Positions 1-11,717 of a stretch of 64,000 nucleotides of DNA are shown here, piece by piece. The translations under genes were made by a program, and so were the position numbers. The DNA comes from Paguma larvata (lineage: Eukaryota > Chordata > Mammalia > Carnivora > Viverridae). Numbering within the stretch: the stretch's first letter is position 1; each line of letters opens with the position of its first letter. The notes under the pieces are model-generated. The model was not told where the DNA came from. It ran no database searches and was given only the letters and a program-made list of their open reading frames with translations. The DNA is taken from NCBI GenBank assembly GCA_030068075.1, contig CM057830.1, positions 29,234,247 through 29,298,246 on the forward strand, written 5' to 3'.

Positions 1-24
1 CCGACTGAGCCACCCAGGCGCCCC
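1..24 (-). mobile_element. CAN SINE, head end only, cut by window edge
   Basis: The first bases are the reverse complement of the SINE start (GGGGCGCCTGGGTGGCTCAG). The rest lies outside the window. Confidence 0.85.
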
Positions 25-114
25 ATGTCCCAGCTGTTTGAAACTTGGTTTCTGCCCTTTCTAACAGTTGGAAAAACATGTGTTCCCTGCTCATGTCTGG
101 TTAACTGCCTACTC

Positions 115-1512
115 TATCAATTCTGATTTTAAACTATAAGACAAAGTTGTAGTAAACGAAACAGTATGGTATTAGCACAAAAATAGACATATAGATCAAT
201 AAAACAGAATAGAGAGTCCAGAAATAAACACACACTTATACAGTGAATTAATCTTTGGGGAAAGAGGCAAGAACATACAATGGAGAAAAACCATCTCTTC
301 AATAAATGGTATTGGGAAAACTCCACCACTTTCTTACACCATATATAAAAATAAACTCTAAAATGGATTAAAGACTTAGATGTAAGACTGGAAACCATAA
401 AATTCCTAAAAGAAAAGCTATGTATTAAGCTCTTGGACATTGGTCTGAACAATATTCTTTTTGGATCAGTCTTCTCAGGCAAGGACAACAAAAGCAAAAA
501 TAAACTATTGAGATGATATCAAAATAGAAAGCTTCTGCACAGTGAAGGAAAGTGTCAACAAAACAAAAAGTCAACCTACTGAATGGGAGAAGATATTTGC
601 AAATGATATATCCCATAAAGGGTTAAAATCTAATATATATGAAGAATTTATACATGTCAACATCAAAACCCACACATACTGCAATTAGGAACAGGCAGAT
701 GACCAGAATAGACATTGCTCCAAGGAAGATACACAAATGGCCAACAGACATATGAAAAGATACTCAATAGCACTAATCACCAAGGAAATGAAAATCAAAA
801 TCACAATGAGGTGTCACCTCACACTTCTCAGAATGGCTATTATCAAAAAGGCAAGAGATAGCAAGTGTTGGTGAGGATGTGGAGAAAAGGGAACCCTTGT
901 ACATTCCCTGGTGGTAAGAATGCAAAATTGTGCAGGCACAATGGAAAACAGTATGAAGATTACTTGAGAAATTAAAAATAGACCTATCACATGGTCCAGC
1001 AATTCTCCTTCTGGGTATTTATCCTAAGAAAATGAAAACACTAATTTGAAAGACATAAGCACTCCTATGTTCATTGTACCATTATTTACAATAGCCAAGA
1101 TACGGAAGTAACCTAAGTGTGCATTTATAGATGAATGGATAAGGAAGAAATAGTATGTGTACACTCACACACACACACACACACAGAGGCATATACACAC
1201 ACATACACAAACACACACATATATAAAGGAATATTACTTAATCATAAAAAAGAATGAAATATTGCCATTCACAATAACATGGATGAACCTAGAAGGTATT
1301 ATGCTAAGTGAAATAAATTAGAGAATGACATACTGTATAATTTCACTTATATGCAGGATCTAAAAAATAAGACCATCAAACAAACAAAACAGAAATAAAC
1401 TCATGGATACAGAGAACAGTTTGGTGGTTGCCAGAGGGAAGAAGATGGGAGGATGGGCAAAATAGGGGAAGGGGATTAGAAGGTACAAACAGCAACAACA
1501 AAAAAAACCAAG
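115..1512 (+). mobile_element. LINE-1 3' end (ORF2 C-terminus plus 3'UTR)
   Basis: The stretch reads through the typical end of carnivore L1 ORF2: TATGGTATTAGCACAAAAA, then AAGCTTCTGCACAG, GGAGAAGATATTTGCAAATG, a TGTGGAGAAAAGGGAACCC block, GATGAATGGATAAGGAAGA and TTGCCATTCACAATAACATGG. It ends in an A-rich tail near 1500. Many stops and indels make it non-coding. It is 5'-truncated and probably of middle age. A CA repeat has expanded near 1165. Confidence 0.9.
1160..1226. repeat. (CA)n microsatellite inside L1
   Basis: About ten CA units followed by imperfect ACAC/ATAC units. They replace the short TATATA run normally found after AAGAAGATGTGGTA in the L1 3' end. Confidence 0.9.
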
Positions 1513-1787
1513 ACAACAAGCCCAAAATGGAATAGCTTAGGGTTAACCTCTACGTCATCAAACAGAGATTCAATTACAATTTTGGCCTTCCCAAAAATGG
1601 AATCTTGAACCTGTCAATCAGAAACCGCTTGGGGGTGCCTGGGTGACTTAGTCAGTTAAGTGTCCACTCTTCATTTTGGCTCAGGTCACGATCTCATGGT
1701 TTTTGAATTCGAGCTCTTCATCGGGCTCTGTGCTGACAAAGCGGAGCCTGCTTGAGAATCTCTCTCTGCCTCTCTCCCTTTCTCTCT

Positions 1788-1829
<42 letters not shown>

Positions 1830-2127
1830 AAATAAATGAACTTAAAAAAAAAAAGAGAAAGAAACCACTTGATCCACACTAGTAGATAATCCGCCTATTA
1901 GACTCCCGCCATCCCTTAAAGTAATGTAACCTTGTGACAACCTACCTACTGTTTTGCCTAGTGTAAATCTCTTGTTCCCAATCCCCTCTGCCTGTAAAGA
2001 CTCATTTTGTACATCTCCTCAGAGCTCCTTTCCTTTTGGTAGATTAGAAGCTGCCTCTGATGTATGAATCATTAAACAAACCCAATAAAATCTTTAAAAT
2101 TTACTCAGTTGAATTTTGTTTTCTAAT
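1503..2127 (+). mobile_element. Probable solo LTR, split by a SINE
   Basis: The two halves (about 1503-1630 and 1853-2127) flank a SINE and read as one LTR-like unit. A CCTTTCCTTTTGG stretch is followed by an AATAAA at 2084-2089 and a T-rich end, the order expected of R-U5. No internal retroviral sequence adjoins. The family is not identified, and the left boundary is a guess. Confidence 0.45.
1631..1852 (+). mobile_element. CAN SINE
   Basis: Full-length SINE with a long pure TC tract (about 1793-1825) and an AATAAATAAATGAACTTAAAA tail. The flanks agaaaccgcttg and agaaaccacttg are a target duplication with one change, so the SINE interrupted the surrounding LTR. Confidence 0.92.
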
Positions 2128-2141
2128 CGGGTAGAGATACT

Positions 2142-2360
2142 GGGGCCCCTGCGTGGCTCAGTCGGTTAAGTGTCCGACTTCAGCTCAGGTCATGATCTCG
2201 AGGTTTGTGAGTTCCAGCCCCGTGTCGGGCTCTGTGCTGCCAGCTCAGAGCCTGGAGCCGGCTTCGAATTCTGTGTCTCCTTCTCTCTGCCCCTCCCCCA
2301 CTCATTCTCTTGTTTCTCTGTCTCAAAAATAAATAAATGTTGAGAAAAATTTAAAAAAAT
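2142..2360 (+). mobile_element. CAN SINE
   Basis: Complete felid-type SINE: GGGGCCCCTGCGTGGCTCAG head, CTGTGCTGCCAGCTCAGAG middle, AAATAAATAAATG tail. It lies just downstream of the LTR-like unit. Confidence 0.93.
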
Positions 2361-2728
2361 AGTGTACAGTTACTAATATTGTCTTTCAATGACTATTAGG
2401 TAATTAATATGTAATCTGTGGATAAAACATTGAGACTGTGTGAACATCCCTTTCTTCATCAATCTTTCACCAAGCAGATAAACATTTTTTGCTCTTTACG
2501 TCTGTTACTGTCTCAATTCTATATTCCAGTTCTCCCCACTGCTGGTTAGTGGAGAAGTCACTGCCACTATAAAAGGGAAAGCCGACAAAAATATCTAAGT
2601 GAAAAAAATAAGGTAGTTAAATCAAGAACTTTTAAGTACACTATAGAGTATAGAAATACAAGTGATAGTTTTAAGAACCACAATTTTGAAACTGTGTGAC
2701 ATGATGATCATTGAAGGGTATCAGAGTA
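2361..2728. other. Unassigned, no gene seen
   Basis: AT-rich sequence with no convincing reading frame or repeat that I recognise. Confidence 0.4.
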
Positions 2729-3235
2729 TGCTACCCCCCAAATATGCCTCTTTGGCTTAAGGGTTATTTTTAGCTGATTAATTTTGAGGAAAAACAGACA
2801 CTATAGAACCTCTAAAGACAGAATAAATTTTACTCTTCTGTAAGAGACACGTATACTTGTAAAGAAAATCTCCATTTGTAAGGGTGTCTCCCTCTCCTTA
2901 CCAGAAAGACAAGAATGATTCTAAATCTCCAGCAACTCTTATCATTTGAAAAGGCACAGCATTAAATCTCCGTTTTAAATCTTACCCTTGTTTACTGTGC
3001 TTTGCCTAAAAGCCTCCCCCAGGTGCTCTCCCCAACATCTGTCTATTGCCTTTAGCTGGAGATGGTATTTAAGGTGGGCCATTTGGGGAGTTAGTCATTT
3101 GACCTGAGTACTCCTATAGCATAGTGGTGGCATATATGTTATTAATCTTCTATTTCTGTTAATCTGTCTTTTATTCCAGAGGGTCTCACCCAAAAAAGTG
3201 AAAGGTAGAAGGAAAATAAGCTTTCCTCCTATATA
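2729..3235 (+). mobile_element. LTR family A' (solo)
   Basis: Begins TGCTACCCCCCAAATATGCC and runs through GTATTTAAGGTGG, ATATGTTATTAATCTTC and CTGTTAATCTGTC to CTTTCCTCC. The same order of blocks occurs at 16086-16626 on the same strand and at 11718-12515 on the opposite strand, which establishes a family. The final CTGTTAATCTGTC-TTCCTCC portion is shared with family A, so A and A' look like subfamilies of one lineage. No internal sequence is attached. Confidence 0.7.
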
Positions 3236-4159
3236 CCATGTCTAAAACATTACAGACAGCATGTAGAGTCTCCTTATTCATCACTTCATTCATTAGCAGA
3301 GGAATGTGAACACTCAAATCTCAAATGTCTACGCCTGTCTCCATTGTTAGTGAAAATAAAAGACTTGTATCCTTTTCTTCACGAATTATTTTAGGGATGG
3401 AATTTTGAAGACTTATATTAAATTTCTTTGATAAATGGCATTTCCAATGCCGTTTGAAATACTGTGACGTCGTGTAACGATATGCCTAGTGCCATAAAAT
3501 TATTTTATTATATATGTCTTCATGATTGTAACTAAATTTATGTGCCTACATATATTATTGGTAAACGGACTTGTGTTCAAAAAGCAGTTCTACCGAAAAT
3601 GGATCTAATTCATAGAAACCGACAGTGAAGGAGAGGGGCAAGGTGTCATGGTGTGGTTTCTAGGAGTAAGTTCCTCTAATCTTGATGTGGTTGCCTGCCT
3701 AAACCTTTCTCTTCAAGTCTGCTAGACCAAAAGTTACATGTTGACAGAGCTGGTTATGGCTATGAAAGATTAAAGAAAGAGTTTACTGCTAACGCTCCTT
3801 GGGATTAATGATCTACAGCTCTATTTATAGAGCTGAATAAAGTGAAAAATAGGAGAAAAAGAAAAGATGCTGGGTCAGCCCTTTGAAATTGCTACTGCCA
3901 ACATAACCCAAGTGTTTTTACACTCCATCTAGTTTTAAGTAAAGACTTACAATCAGTGGAATAATTTTGAATGACTGTACTTGCTTCAGAGAAACCTATT
4001 ATAGAAAATGAACTTCCTTTAGCAAACTTTCTAAAGCAGATTATGCTATTTATACCTATCCATATTTTTAAATTTAATAACTGGTAACAAGATTATTTGT
4101 ATCTAACCTTATTGACATAAAAAGATTTAGCTATTTTTTAATTTAAATATCTAATGTAG
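3236..4159. other. Unassigned AT-rich stretch
   Basis: No open frame above background, no SINE/L1/LTR that I recognise, and no tandem repeat. Confidence 0.4.
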
Positions 4160-4372
4160 TGGTGCCTTGGTGGCTCAGTCAATTAAGTGACCAACTCTTG
4201 ATTTCAGCTCAGGTCATGATGTCAGGGTTATGAGATTGAGCCCTGTGTTGGGCTCTGCACTGGGCATGAATCCTGCTTAAGATTCTCTCTCTCCCTTTCC
4301 TTTTGCCCCTACCCCTGCTCCCGCTCTTTCTCTCTCTAAAAAATAAATAAATACAAAAGTAAAACTAAAATT
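4160..4372 (+). mobile_element. CAN SINE, diverged
   Basis: GGTGCCTTGGTGGCTCAGTC head, TCTGCACTGGGCATG middle and AAATAAATAAATAC tail. Its divergence and different middle segment suggest an older subtype than the GCTGACAGCTCAGAG copies. Confidence 0.88.
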
Positions 4373-4486
4373 AAAAATTAATGTCTATGTTTAGTATAGC
4401 TAGCATATTTGTCAATTACATCGATCTATGGGACAAGTGAATTTTAATGTTACTGCTCTACTTTATATATTTATGACAGTGCAGCT

Positions 4487-4963
4487 TGTCAGGGAGCAAG
4501 AATTCCTGTCCCATTCAAGGGAGACTATCTGGACTTAGAATCAAATTGACATGAGACAGATTAACAGGAGAAAATCAAACTTAATAGCATATGTATGGAG
4601 ACTCGTCATAAACACGGAAATTCCAAAGACAGTAAGGCAAAATGAGGTATATATGTCATCCTGAGCTAAGGAGAAGGGTTAGGGTTCTGGGACTTCAGAC
4701 GAAAGGAATGCACCTCACAGTGTGATAAGAGCAGATGTTTGGTAACTAGATGTTTGCCCTGCCGTACAGATGCGTCACTCAGGTAAAATTTATCTCAGCC
4801 AATAAAGCTTATTCTGGGAAAGATCCCCAACTTAAATTCTTCTATATAGTTAAGGGAGAGGCAAAAGTTTCTCTTGTACTGGTAGAGTCTTGACTTCCTT
4901 CAGCTCAAAATAATCTTTGGGCCAATGTGGACCATCTTGGGGCTGCTACTCTGGGCTGCTACA
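4487..4963 (-). mobile_element. Solo LTR, family A
   Basis: On the minus strand it starts TGTAGCAGCCCAG, passes CCCCAAGATGG, CTGAAGGAAGTCAAG, CATCTAGTTACC and CTCCTGTTAATCTGTCTCATG, and ends TTGCTCCCTGACA. The TGT...ACA ends and the 477-base length fit an LTR. AGCT on each side (4483-4486 and 4964-4967) may be a 4-base target duplication. Confidence 0.8.
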
Positions 4964-4967
4964 AGCT

Positions 4968-5505
4968 CATCCATGATGTTGTGACACACAAGAATGTCTG
5001 TATCACATGTGAGGACATCAAAAGTTTGTTTTTTTAGTCAGCAATAACTTCTAGAGCTTCAATCTCTTTATTTCTAATGAATCAAAGACCCAAGGTTTCC
5101 TATCATAACTATTACTCATTGTGGTTCAGTATCCTTGAGAGAGGGGAACAGGACTAGAGTTATAGCTACTCTTCTGGGCATTGCAATAACCCAGAATATG
5201 TGTTATCTCACACCCAAAATTCCACTGTATCTATGAACATGAATATTTCTAGACCAAATGTTATTGAATTATTCTAGTGCCCTAAAATGGTTTTAAAGTT
5301 TGATCTAACTATGCCTAAATCCTTACAAGTGAATATCATCCAATGATTTTATTATAGCAGGATAAGATCTTAGGACATGTCTTTAGATCATATATATTCA
5401 AACGTGTAGAAATATATGTCCACTAATCAAAACTATAAATTTGTATAAATTATTTTCACATAAATACTTTCACTTGTTGGATACCCAATAATCTGGTAAG
5501 AGAAG
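4968..5505. other. Unassigned
   Basis: Non-coding in all frames, with no repeat I can name. Confidence 0.35.
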
Positions 5506-5520
5506 CAGAGAATTCAATTT

Positions 5521-5755
5521 CTTTTTTTTTTTAATTTGTTAATGTTTATTTATTTTTGAGAGAGAAAGAAAGACAGAATGTGAGTGGGGGAAGGGCAGAG
5601 AGAGGGAGACACAGAATCTGAAGCAGGCTCCAGGCTCTGAGCTGTCAGCACAGAGCTTGATGTGAGGCTTGATGCGGGGCTTGAACTCGTGAACCGCGAG
5701 ATCATGACCTGAGCTGAAGTCGGACGCTTAACCAACTGAGCCACCCAGGTGCCCC
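5521..5755 (-). mobile_element. CAN SINE
   Basis: Complete minus-strand SINE flanked by the perfect 15-base duplication cagagaattcaattt (5506-5520 and 5756-5770). This indicates fairly recent L1-driven insertion. A ~60-codon open frame inside it is a by-product of the SINE sequence. Confidence 0.97.
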
Positions 5756-5770
5756 CAGAGAATTCAATTT

Positions 5771-8041
5771 CTATAAAGCATTTGAGAAACTGGAAAATCT
5801 CTATTAGGGCCTAATTTCACTATTTTAAATCATTACCTTTGATTAATATCTATCAATACATATTTTCTTTTCAGGAGAATACACCTATAGAAAAAATCTG
5901 TAATCTGTTGTTAAACACAGTTTAAAGTACTGTTTCTAGGAATGAATTGTGGCAAAATCGAAAAAGCATCCATTCCCTAAACATACTTAAGTTTGGGCAG
6001 AAATCAAATTTATAAGCTTTTTGATTTAATGAATATATATATATATATGATATATATATATATATCATACATATATATATATGATTACAAAACTATATAA
6101 GTACAAAACATTCAGAAAAGTATACAGATTACAAAATAGTAAATTACAGAATAGTAAATAGCACCATTAACAACCAAAGAGTAAAACTTTTATATATGGC
6201 AAATTACTCTGGTAATGCAATTAGCCTTATAATGCCTAATAAAGCTGAGTCGAAAAATTATTTCTAAACCATAGGGACCATTAGCTGTTCTGCTATTTAC
6301 ATCTTTAATGGTTAATTCCAAAGAATTCTGAGCAGAGACAATAGTCATTAAATATATTATGTGAATCAACATCCGCAGCCTGCTGATAACCAAAAACTGA
6401 AACTCCCACAGTGATGGCATGAACCCATATAAACACAGCAAGTTCATTTTCATTAAACCATTCTTTAGAAATATGTAATGTACTTATTTTAGAAGATAGC
6501 TATGAACTAGCTAAAACATAGCCTAGGTGATTTTTATAGGTTATTTTCATTTTATCTCTTAGAAGATTTCTGAATGTTTTGAATGGGCATAAAGAAAGAA
6601 GGGATAGCTATGTTTTGAAATACCTGGAATCAGTCTATTGTAATTCAGGGATTTTTATAAAGAGTAACAGGGACTTAAAGGTCATAGCTGGTCCTACAAG
6701 TTATTAAAGGAGGCCATCAATACGACGTAAAGGTAAAATTACTTCTGACGGAATCTGTTAAAATGAATTTTCTTAATCATCTGGTCAAATCACCATGAAA
6801 CGTGTGTTCTCATTGGTTACAGCGATGCTAAAGGAAAAATTTTGGTTGACTATAAATCATTAGCTTGAAGGTTAAATATTGATATCTAAGCAAGGGAACG
6901 ACTAAGCCATGATAAAATGACCACAGAGGTTTGGGAAACAACTTGGTCTGGCATCACTTTCATACAGAACATGGTTGCCCTGGGTGGGGTCGGCTGGAGG
7001 CCCCTAAGAATAAAGGAATGGCTTTGGAGGCAAGGAAAAAAGCAAATTAGCCAAGAACTATGATGTGCCAAGTACAGCATAAGACAAACTTAGCCTATTT
7101 AATACTTCAACATTACATGATCTCTTTCAGAATATTCCCATTGTATTAAGTCCAATTATAGGAAAATAGACAAACTTTATTTGTATTACATTGTTTCGAA
7201 CATTTTAAATAAGATACCAGTTAAAATCTCTGTAAAACATCTCTGCTCAATGTCAATAACAGACTTGTAATGGTAAAATTACTGACAGGTTTCCATAATT
7301 TATAAATATAGATCCTTAACTCTAGGCTGAGGGAGGACAGAGGAAGGACAGCAGAAACATAAGAAGCAGTTGAGGCTCTGTCTGTCCTTATGCACAACCA
7401 GCAAAACAATAATTTTAAAACAGTGTTTTTAAACACGATCTTTCAAATGTCAGTGCCTGCTCTAATAGTTAATAAAATGAAAATTTATTTTCAAGTGTTG
7501 ATGAATTGAGAGTAACATTTGGTCATATGTTTCCTCAAATAACAGAGAATAAAATGAAGCAACTCTAACATAGAAGGTCTAGGAAATAGTTGGAGGTTAA
7601 AAACCCTCACAGATCTTGTCAAACATGGAACCATTGCTCCTTAACTCAAACATAATCTAAAATAGAGCACAGTGGGAGTCCACGAGTTTGTGGAAGACTG
7701 AGATAAAGACCGTTTAGAATAGACTAACAACAGGTATCATTGCATGCATTAAAGTAGAATTCTGAACTACCTTTTTCATTTTAGTAGGGGAGAAATGAAT
7801 TCAACTTCCTTTCATTGATACTTATTTCTGCAGACATATCTAGTGATGGGAAAGCAGGATGTCCAGCAAAGCACTGGAAAAGGTCAGATTCCAGTGTCTA
7901 CAAACAACCATGTGCTGGCTCCAAGGCGCAATTGGAGACCGATTCTCACAGTTACAGGGGATATGTTTTTAAGATCATGGAGCTAACATTTGCTGCAAGA
8001 TAAATCCCTTAAAATATGATAAACCCTGAGGTTAACCACAA
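5771..8041. other. Long stretch without recognised repeats or genes
   Basis: About 2.3 kb with no SINE, L1 or LTR that I recognise, apart from the AT repeat at 6032-6082. The longest open frames (87 and 73 codons) show no family signature or coding bias. It may hold old, unrecognisable repeats or unique DNA. Confidence 0.4.
6032..6082. repeat. Interrupted (AT)n, self-complementary
   Basis: Three AT blocks separated by GAT and CATAC. The whole tract is near-palindromic and could fold into a hairpin. Confidence 0.9.
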
Positions 8042-8054
8042 CCACTGTAGTTCT

Positions 8055-8310
8055 TTTTTTTTTTTATCTTTTATTTATTTATTTATTGTATTTTTATTAT
8101 TTTTTTTAACGTTTATTTATTTTTGAGAGACATAGAGACAGAGCGTGAGCAGGGGAAGGGCAGAGAGAGAGGGAGACACAGAATCCCAAGCAGGCTCCAG
8201 GCTCTGAGCCATCAGCACAGAGCCCGATGCGGGGCTCAAACTCACAGACAGTGAGATCTTGACCTGAGCCGAAGTCGGCCACTTAACCGACTGAGCCACC
8301 CAGGCGCCCC
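8055..8310 (-). mobile_element. CAN SINE with long T-rich tail
   Basis: Target duplication ccactgtagttct at 8042-8054 and 8311-8323. The tail side has about 60 bases of T/ATTT, longer than in most copies, consistent with an expanded poly-A. Confidence 0.96.
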
Positions 8311-8426
8311 CCACTGTAGTTCTACAGTATCAGTTTGGTTTTGCCATCATTCTGGTTTATTTATTTACAGATCTTTCTACTACTGCCATTTTCCCTTTTA
8401 TAGTCAGCTTGCACCTAAGTATCTAT

Positions 8427-8622
8427 TTTTTTAAAGTTTATTTATTTATTTTGAGAAAGAGAGAGTACACATGCATGAGTCAGGAAGGGTCAGAGAGAGA
8501 GAATTCCAAGAAGGCTCTAGAGTGGACCCGGTATGGCGCTCAGTTCCCCAAGAACCGTGAGATCATGACTTGAGCCAAAACCAAGAGTCAGATGCTTAAC
8601 TGACTGAGCCACCGTGGCACCC
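8427..8622 (-). mobile_element. CAN SINE, diverged
   Basis: Minus-strand SINE ending GACTGAGCCACCGTGGCACC. The flanks gcacctaagtat and gcacataagtat are an imperfect target duplication. More mutated than its neighbour. Confidence 0.9.
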
Positions 8623-8636
8623 TGCACATAAGTATT

Positions 8637-9325
8637 TTATCTGTTCCATGTTGCTGGAAGCTCCTTAAAGTCAAAGATGTACACAAAACACATAAAAGAT
8701 ACTTAAAACTTTTGACTGCATACATGGATCAAAGATAGATGGATGGACAGAAAGAGTCTGACATCATCATTCAAGATAAATTTGAACAATTAGGAAAGAT
8801 AACTTTGTAACTATCAATAGGGACCCCAAAAGTATAATATTCGATCCCTAATTGTCACAAATTGAGTTTGTTATAAGCAGATAGTCTGAAGTATAAGAGA
8901 TTTATTAGGGATCAACTTCTGTGTAAGGAATGGAGAGGAAGCAGATTTGGGTAGAGTAAGAAAGAAAGAAAAGAGCTATACAGGCCCCATGAGGCCTTGG
9001 CCAGTATGACAAGGAGCTCTGAATTGCCCTTCAGAATTTTTGGCATCATTCTAGAATGTCTGAGCCTCTAACCCTGACCTAATCAGTCAGAGGATGCAGG
9101 TTTCCCTGGTGGGGTGCCACCTACGGTCAGGTTGCTGAGACATACCCTGTTGGAGTTGACAAATGGAAGCAGTCATTTGACTACACTTCACATGGTCGGG
9201 CAGTGTGTCCTAACCTGAAGAGGCACTAGGAGGTACAGCTCCATGTCTTCCACACTGATTTACCCATTTTTATCTTGACCTGCAAATCAGAACAATCTAG
9301 CAGGTGAGATGACCATCTACTACAA
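8637..9325. other. Unassigned
   Basis: No coding frame and no recognised repeat. The 8980-9300 part is less AT-rich than its surroundings. Confidence 0.35.
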
Positions 9326-9533
9326 TGTTGGAGAGGAAGAATACCTTCTGCCCTTTAAGATCCTTCTAGCTGGACTAAGAGTCTAATTGGCATGAGGCAG
9401 ATTAACAGGAGAAAATGAAATGTAATAGCGTTTATATGGGGAATCTCCACAGACATGGAAATTCCAGACAGTGAGGAAATGTGATGCTTATATGAGCTAA
9501 GGAGAGGAGTAGGGGTAGGGCTCTGGGACTTAG
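9326..9533 (-). mobile_element. LTR family A, 3' half only
   Basis: Contains the R-U5 side of family A (minus strand: CTCATATAAGC, GGAATTTCCATGTCTGTGG, CTCCTGTTAATCTGCCTCATG, CTAGCTGGA...CAACA). The U3 half is missing. It lies 330 bases from the next A copy, same strand. Confidence 0.78.
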
Positions 9534-9861
9534 TCAAATATTCTCATGTTTGGCTCTTATTTGTAAGTCAACCCCACTGTATATGTGACATATTACCCAA
9601 GTATTATAATAAGTATAATTTGGATACCTACTGATTGACATGATCCAGTATGGTATTTAAAATTATGGTTTTATTACATGGGAAAACAGCAATGCAAATA
9701 GGTAATACTTTTATTTTGAAGTTAAGGGCATGAATAAGTCCTCCAAGGCTCATAAAAATGACATTCATCTTTAAGTAAAATCCAAGCATTTAAACAATGG
9801 ATTTTAAGTAGTCTGCTAAAATTCTGAAACACTTTTATTAAAGTATTTTATGTAGTGGTTT
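9534..9861. other. Spacer between two A LTRs, unassigned
   Basis: AT-rich, no open frame and no recognised repeat. It does not match the family-A interior seen elsewhere in the window. Confidence 0.4.
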
Positions 9862-11436
9862 TGTTGGGGCAAAAATTCCTATCCTATCAAAGGTCCTTCT
9901 AGCTGGACTAAGAATCAAATTGACATCAGAGAGATTAATAGGAGAAAATCAAATTTAATAGCATACATATGTACAGGGAATCCCCACAGATAGTAGGGCA
10001 AAATGGAGTATATATGTCGTCCAGAAATAAGGAGGAGGAGGTAGGCGTCTGGGACTTCAGATGAAAGGAACGCACCTCATATGGCAATAAAAAAAGCAGA
10101 TGTTTGGTAATTAGATGTTTGCCCTGGCATACAGATGGGTCATTCAGAAAAAAATTATCTCTGCTAATAAACTTTGTTATGGGGAAGACCCCCAATTTAT
10201 TTTTTTTTCGTTTCAAATTTTCATTTAAATTCTAGTTAACATGTAGTGCAGTATTGGTTTCAGAATAGAATTCAGCGATTCATCATTTACGTACAACACC
10301 CAGTGCTCATCATAACAAGTACCCTCCTTAATATCCATCACCCATCTAGCACATCCCCCACCCACCTCCCTCCATCAACCCTCAGTTTGTTCTCTGCCCT
10401 TAAGAGTATCTTATGGTTTGTTTCCCTCTCTCTCTTTTTATCTCCACCCATAGGCTCATCTGTTTTGTTTCCTAAATTCCACATATGAGTGAAATCATAT
10501 GGTATTTGTCTTTCTGTGACTTATTTCTCTTAGCATAATGCACTCTAACTCCATACACATTGTTGCAAGTAACAAGACTTCATTATTTTTTATGCCTGAG
10601 TCATATTCCATTGTATATGTATACCACATCTTCTTTTATCCGTTCATCAGTCAATGGACATTTGGGCTCTCTTCATAGTTTGGCTACTGTTGATAATACT
10701 GCTATACACATCAGAGGTGTGTGTACCCTTTGAATCTGTACTTTTGTATTCTTTGGGTAAATACCTAGTAGGGCCATTGCTGGATCATAGGGTATTTCTA
10801 TTTTTAACTTTTTTGAGGAACGTTCATACTGTTCTCCAGAGTGGCTACACCAGTTTGCATTCCCACCAACAGTGCAAGAGGGTTCCCCTTTCTCTGCATC
10901 TTCACCATAACCTGCTGTTTCATGTGTTGTTAATTTTAGCCATTCTGAGAGGTGTAAGGTGGTGTTTCATCGTGGCTTTGATTTGTATTTCCCTAATAAT
11001 GAGTGATGAGCATTTTTTCATGTGTCTGTCGGCCATCTGGATGTCTTCTTCGGAAAAGTGTCTATTCATGTCTTCTGTCCATTTCTTCACTGGATTATTT
11101 GGTTTTTTTGGGTGTTGAATTTGATAAGTCCTTCATAGATTTTGGATACTAACCCTTTATCTGATATGTCATTTGCAAATACCTTCTCTCATTCCGTAAG
11201 CTGTCTTTTAGTTTTATTGATTGCTTCCTTTGCTGTGCAGAAGCTTTTTATCTTGATGAAGTCCCAATAGTTCATTTTTGCTCTTATGACATAAGACCCC
11301 CAATTTAGATTCTTCTATGTAGTTAACGTAGGATCAAAATTTGTCTTATGCTGGTAGGGTCTGGATTGCCTTCAGCTCAGAATAATCTTCAGGCCAAAGT
11401 GGCCCATCTTGGGGCAGTGTGCCTTCATCCCCTAGT
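9862..11436 (-). mobile_element. LTR family A, split by an L1
   Basis: The two parts, 9862-10199 and 11293-11436, join into one ~470-base A LTR after removing the L1 and one copy of its duplication. Minus-strand start is CTGCCCCAAGATGGGCCAC, the end GCCCCAACA. Confidence 0.85.
10200..11292 (-). mobile_element. LINE-1 3' end, 5'-truncated, inserted in LTR A
   Basis: Minus-strand L1 of about 1.1 kb: T-rich tail at 10200, 3'UTR (AACACCCAGTGCTCATC), then the antisense of ORF2 (CATTCCCACCAACAGTGCAAG, CAAAGCTTCTGCACAG region near 11250). The 15-base duplication aagacccccaattta is perfect at 10185-10199 and 11293-11307. That is a textbook target-primed insertion younger than the LTR it broke. Confidence 0.95.
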
Positions 11437-11717
11437 TTCTATTCGATTGGAATACTGAAAATGTTCAGGTTATAGGTAAAGGTGAAACAAAATTAAATAC
11501 TGTTTTTAAATAAAATTAAAGACATTAAGATATTTCAGTATTTTTAATAAAATTAATTAAAAGAAGAATGGGAAAATACATCTGGTTTTATACTGAATAG
11601 AAATTTAATAATAGAACAAAATATTTCCTTTAGTTGTATCATAGTCTGTCTTCATTTTTAACGCAAGGGAAATAAACAAATTTTTATTTCTTTTTACACC
11701 CTTAATAAGCATAAAAC
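11437..11717. other. Short AT-rich spacer
   Basis: Nothing recognised. Confidence 0.35.

Noticed and set aside
10654..11118. 154-codon open frame, the longest in the window
   Set aside because: It is the antisense of L1 ORF2 within a truncated L1; it has no independent evidence of coding.
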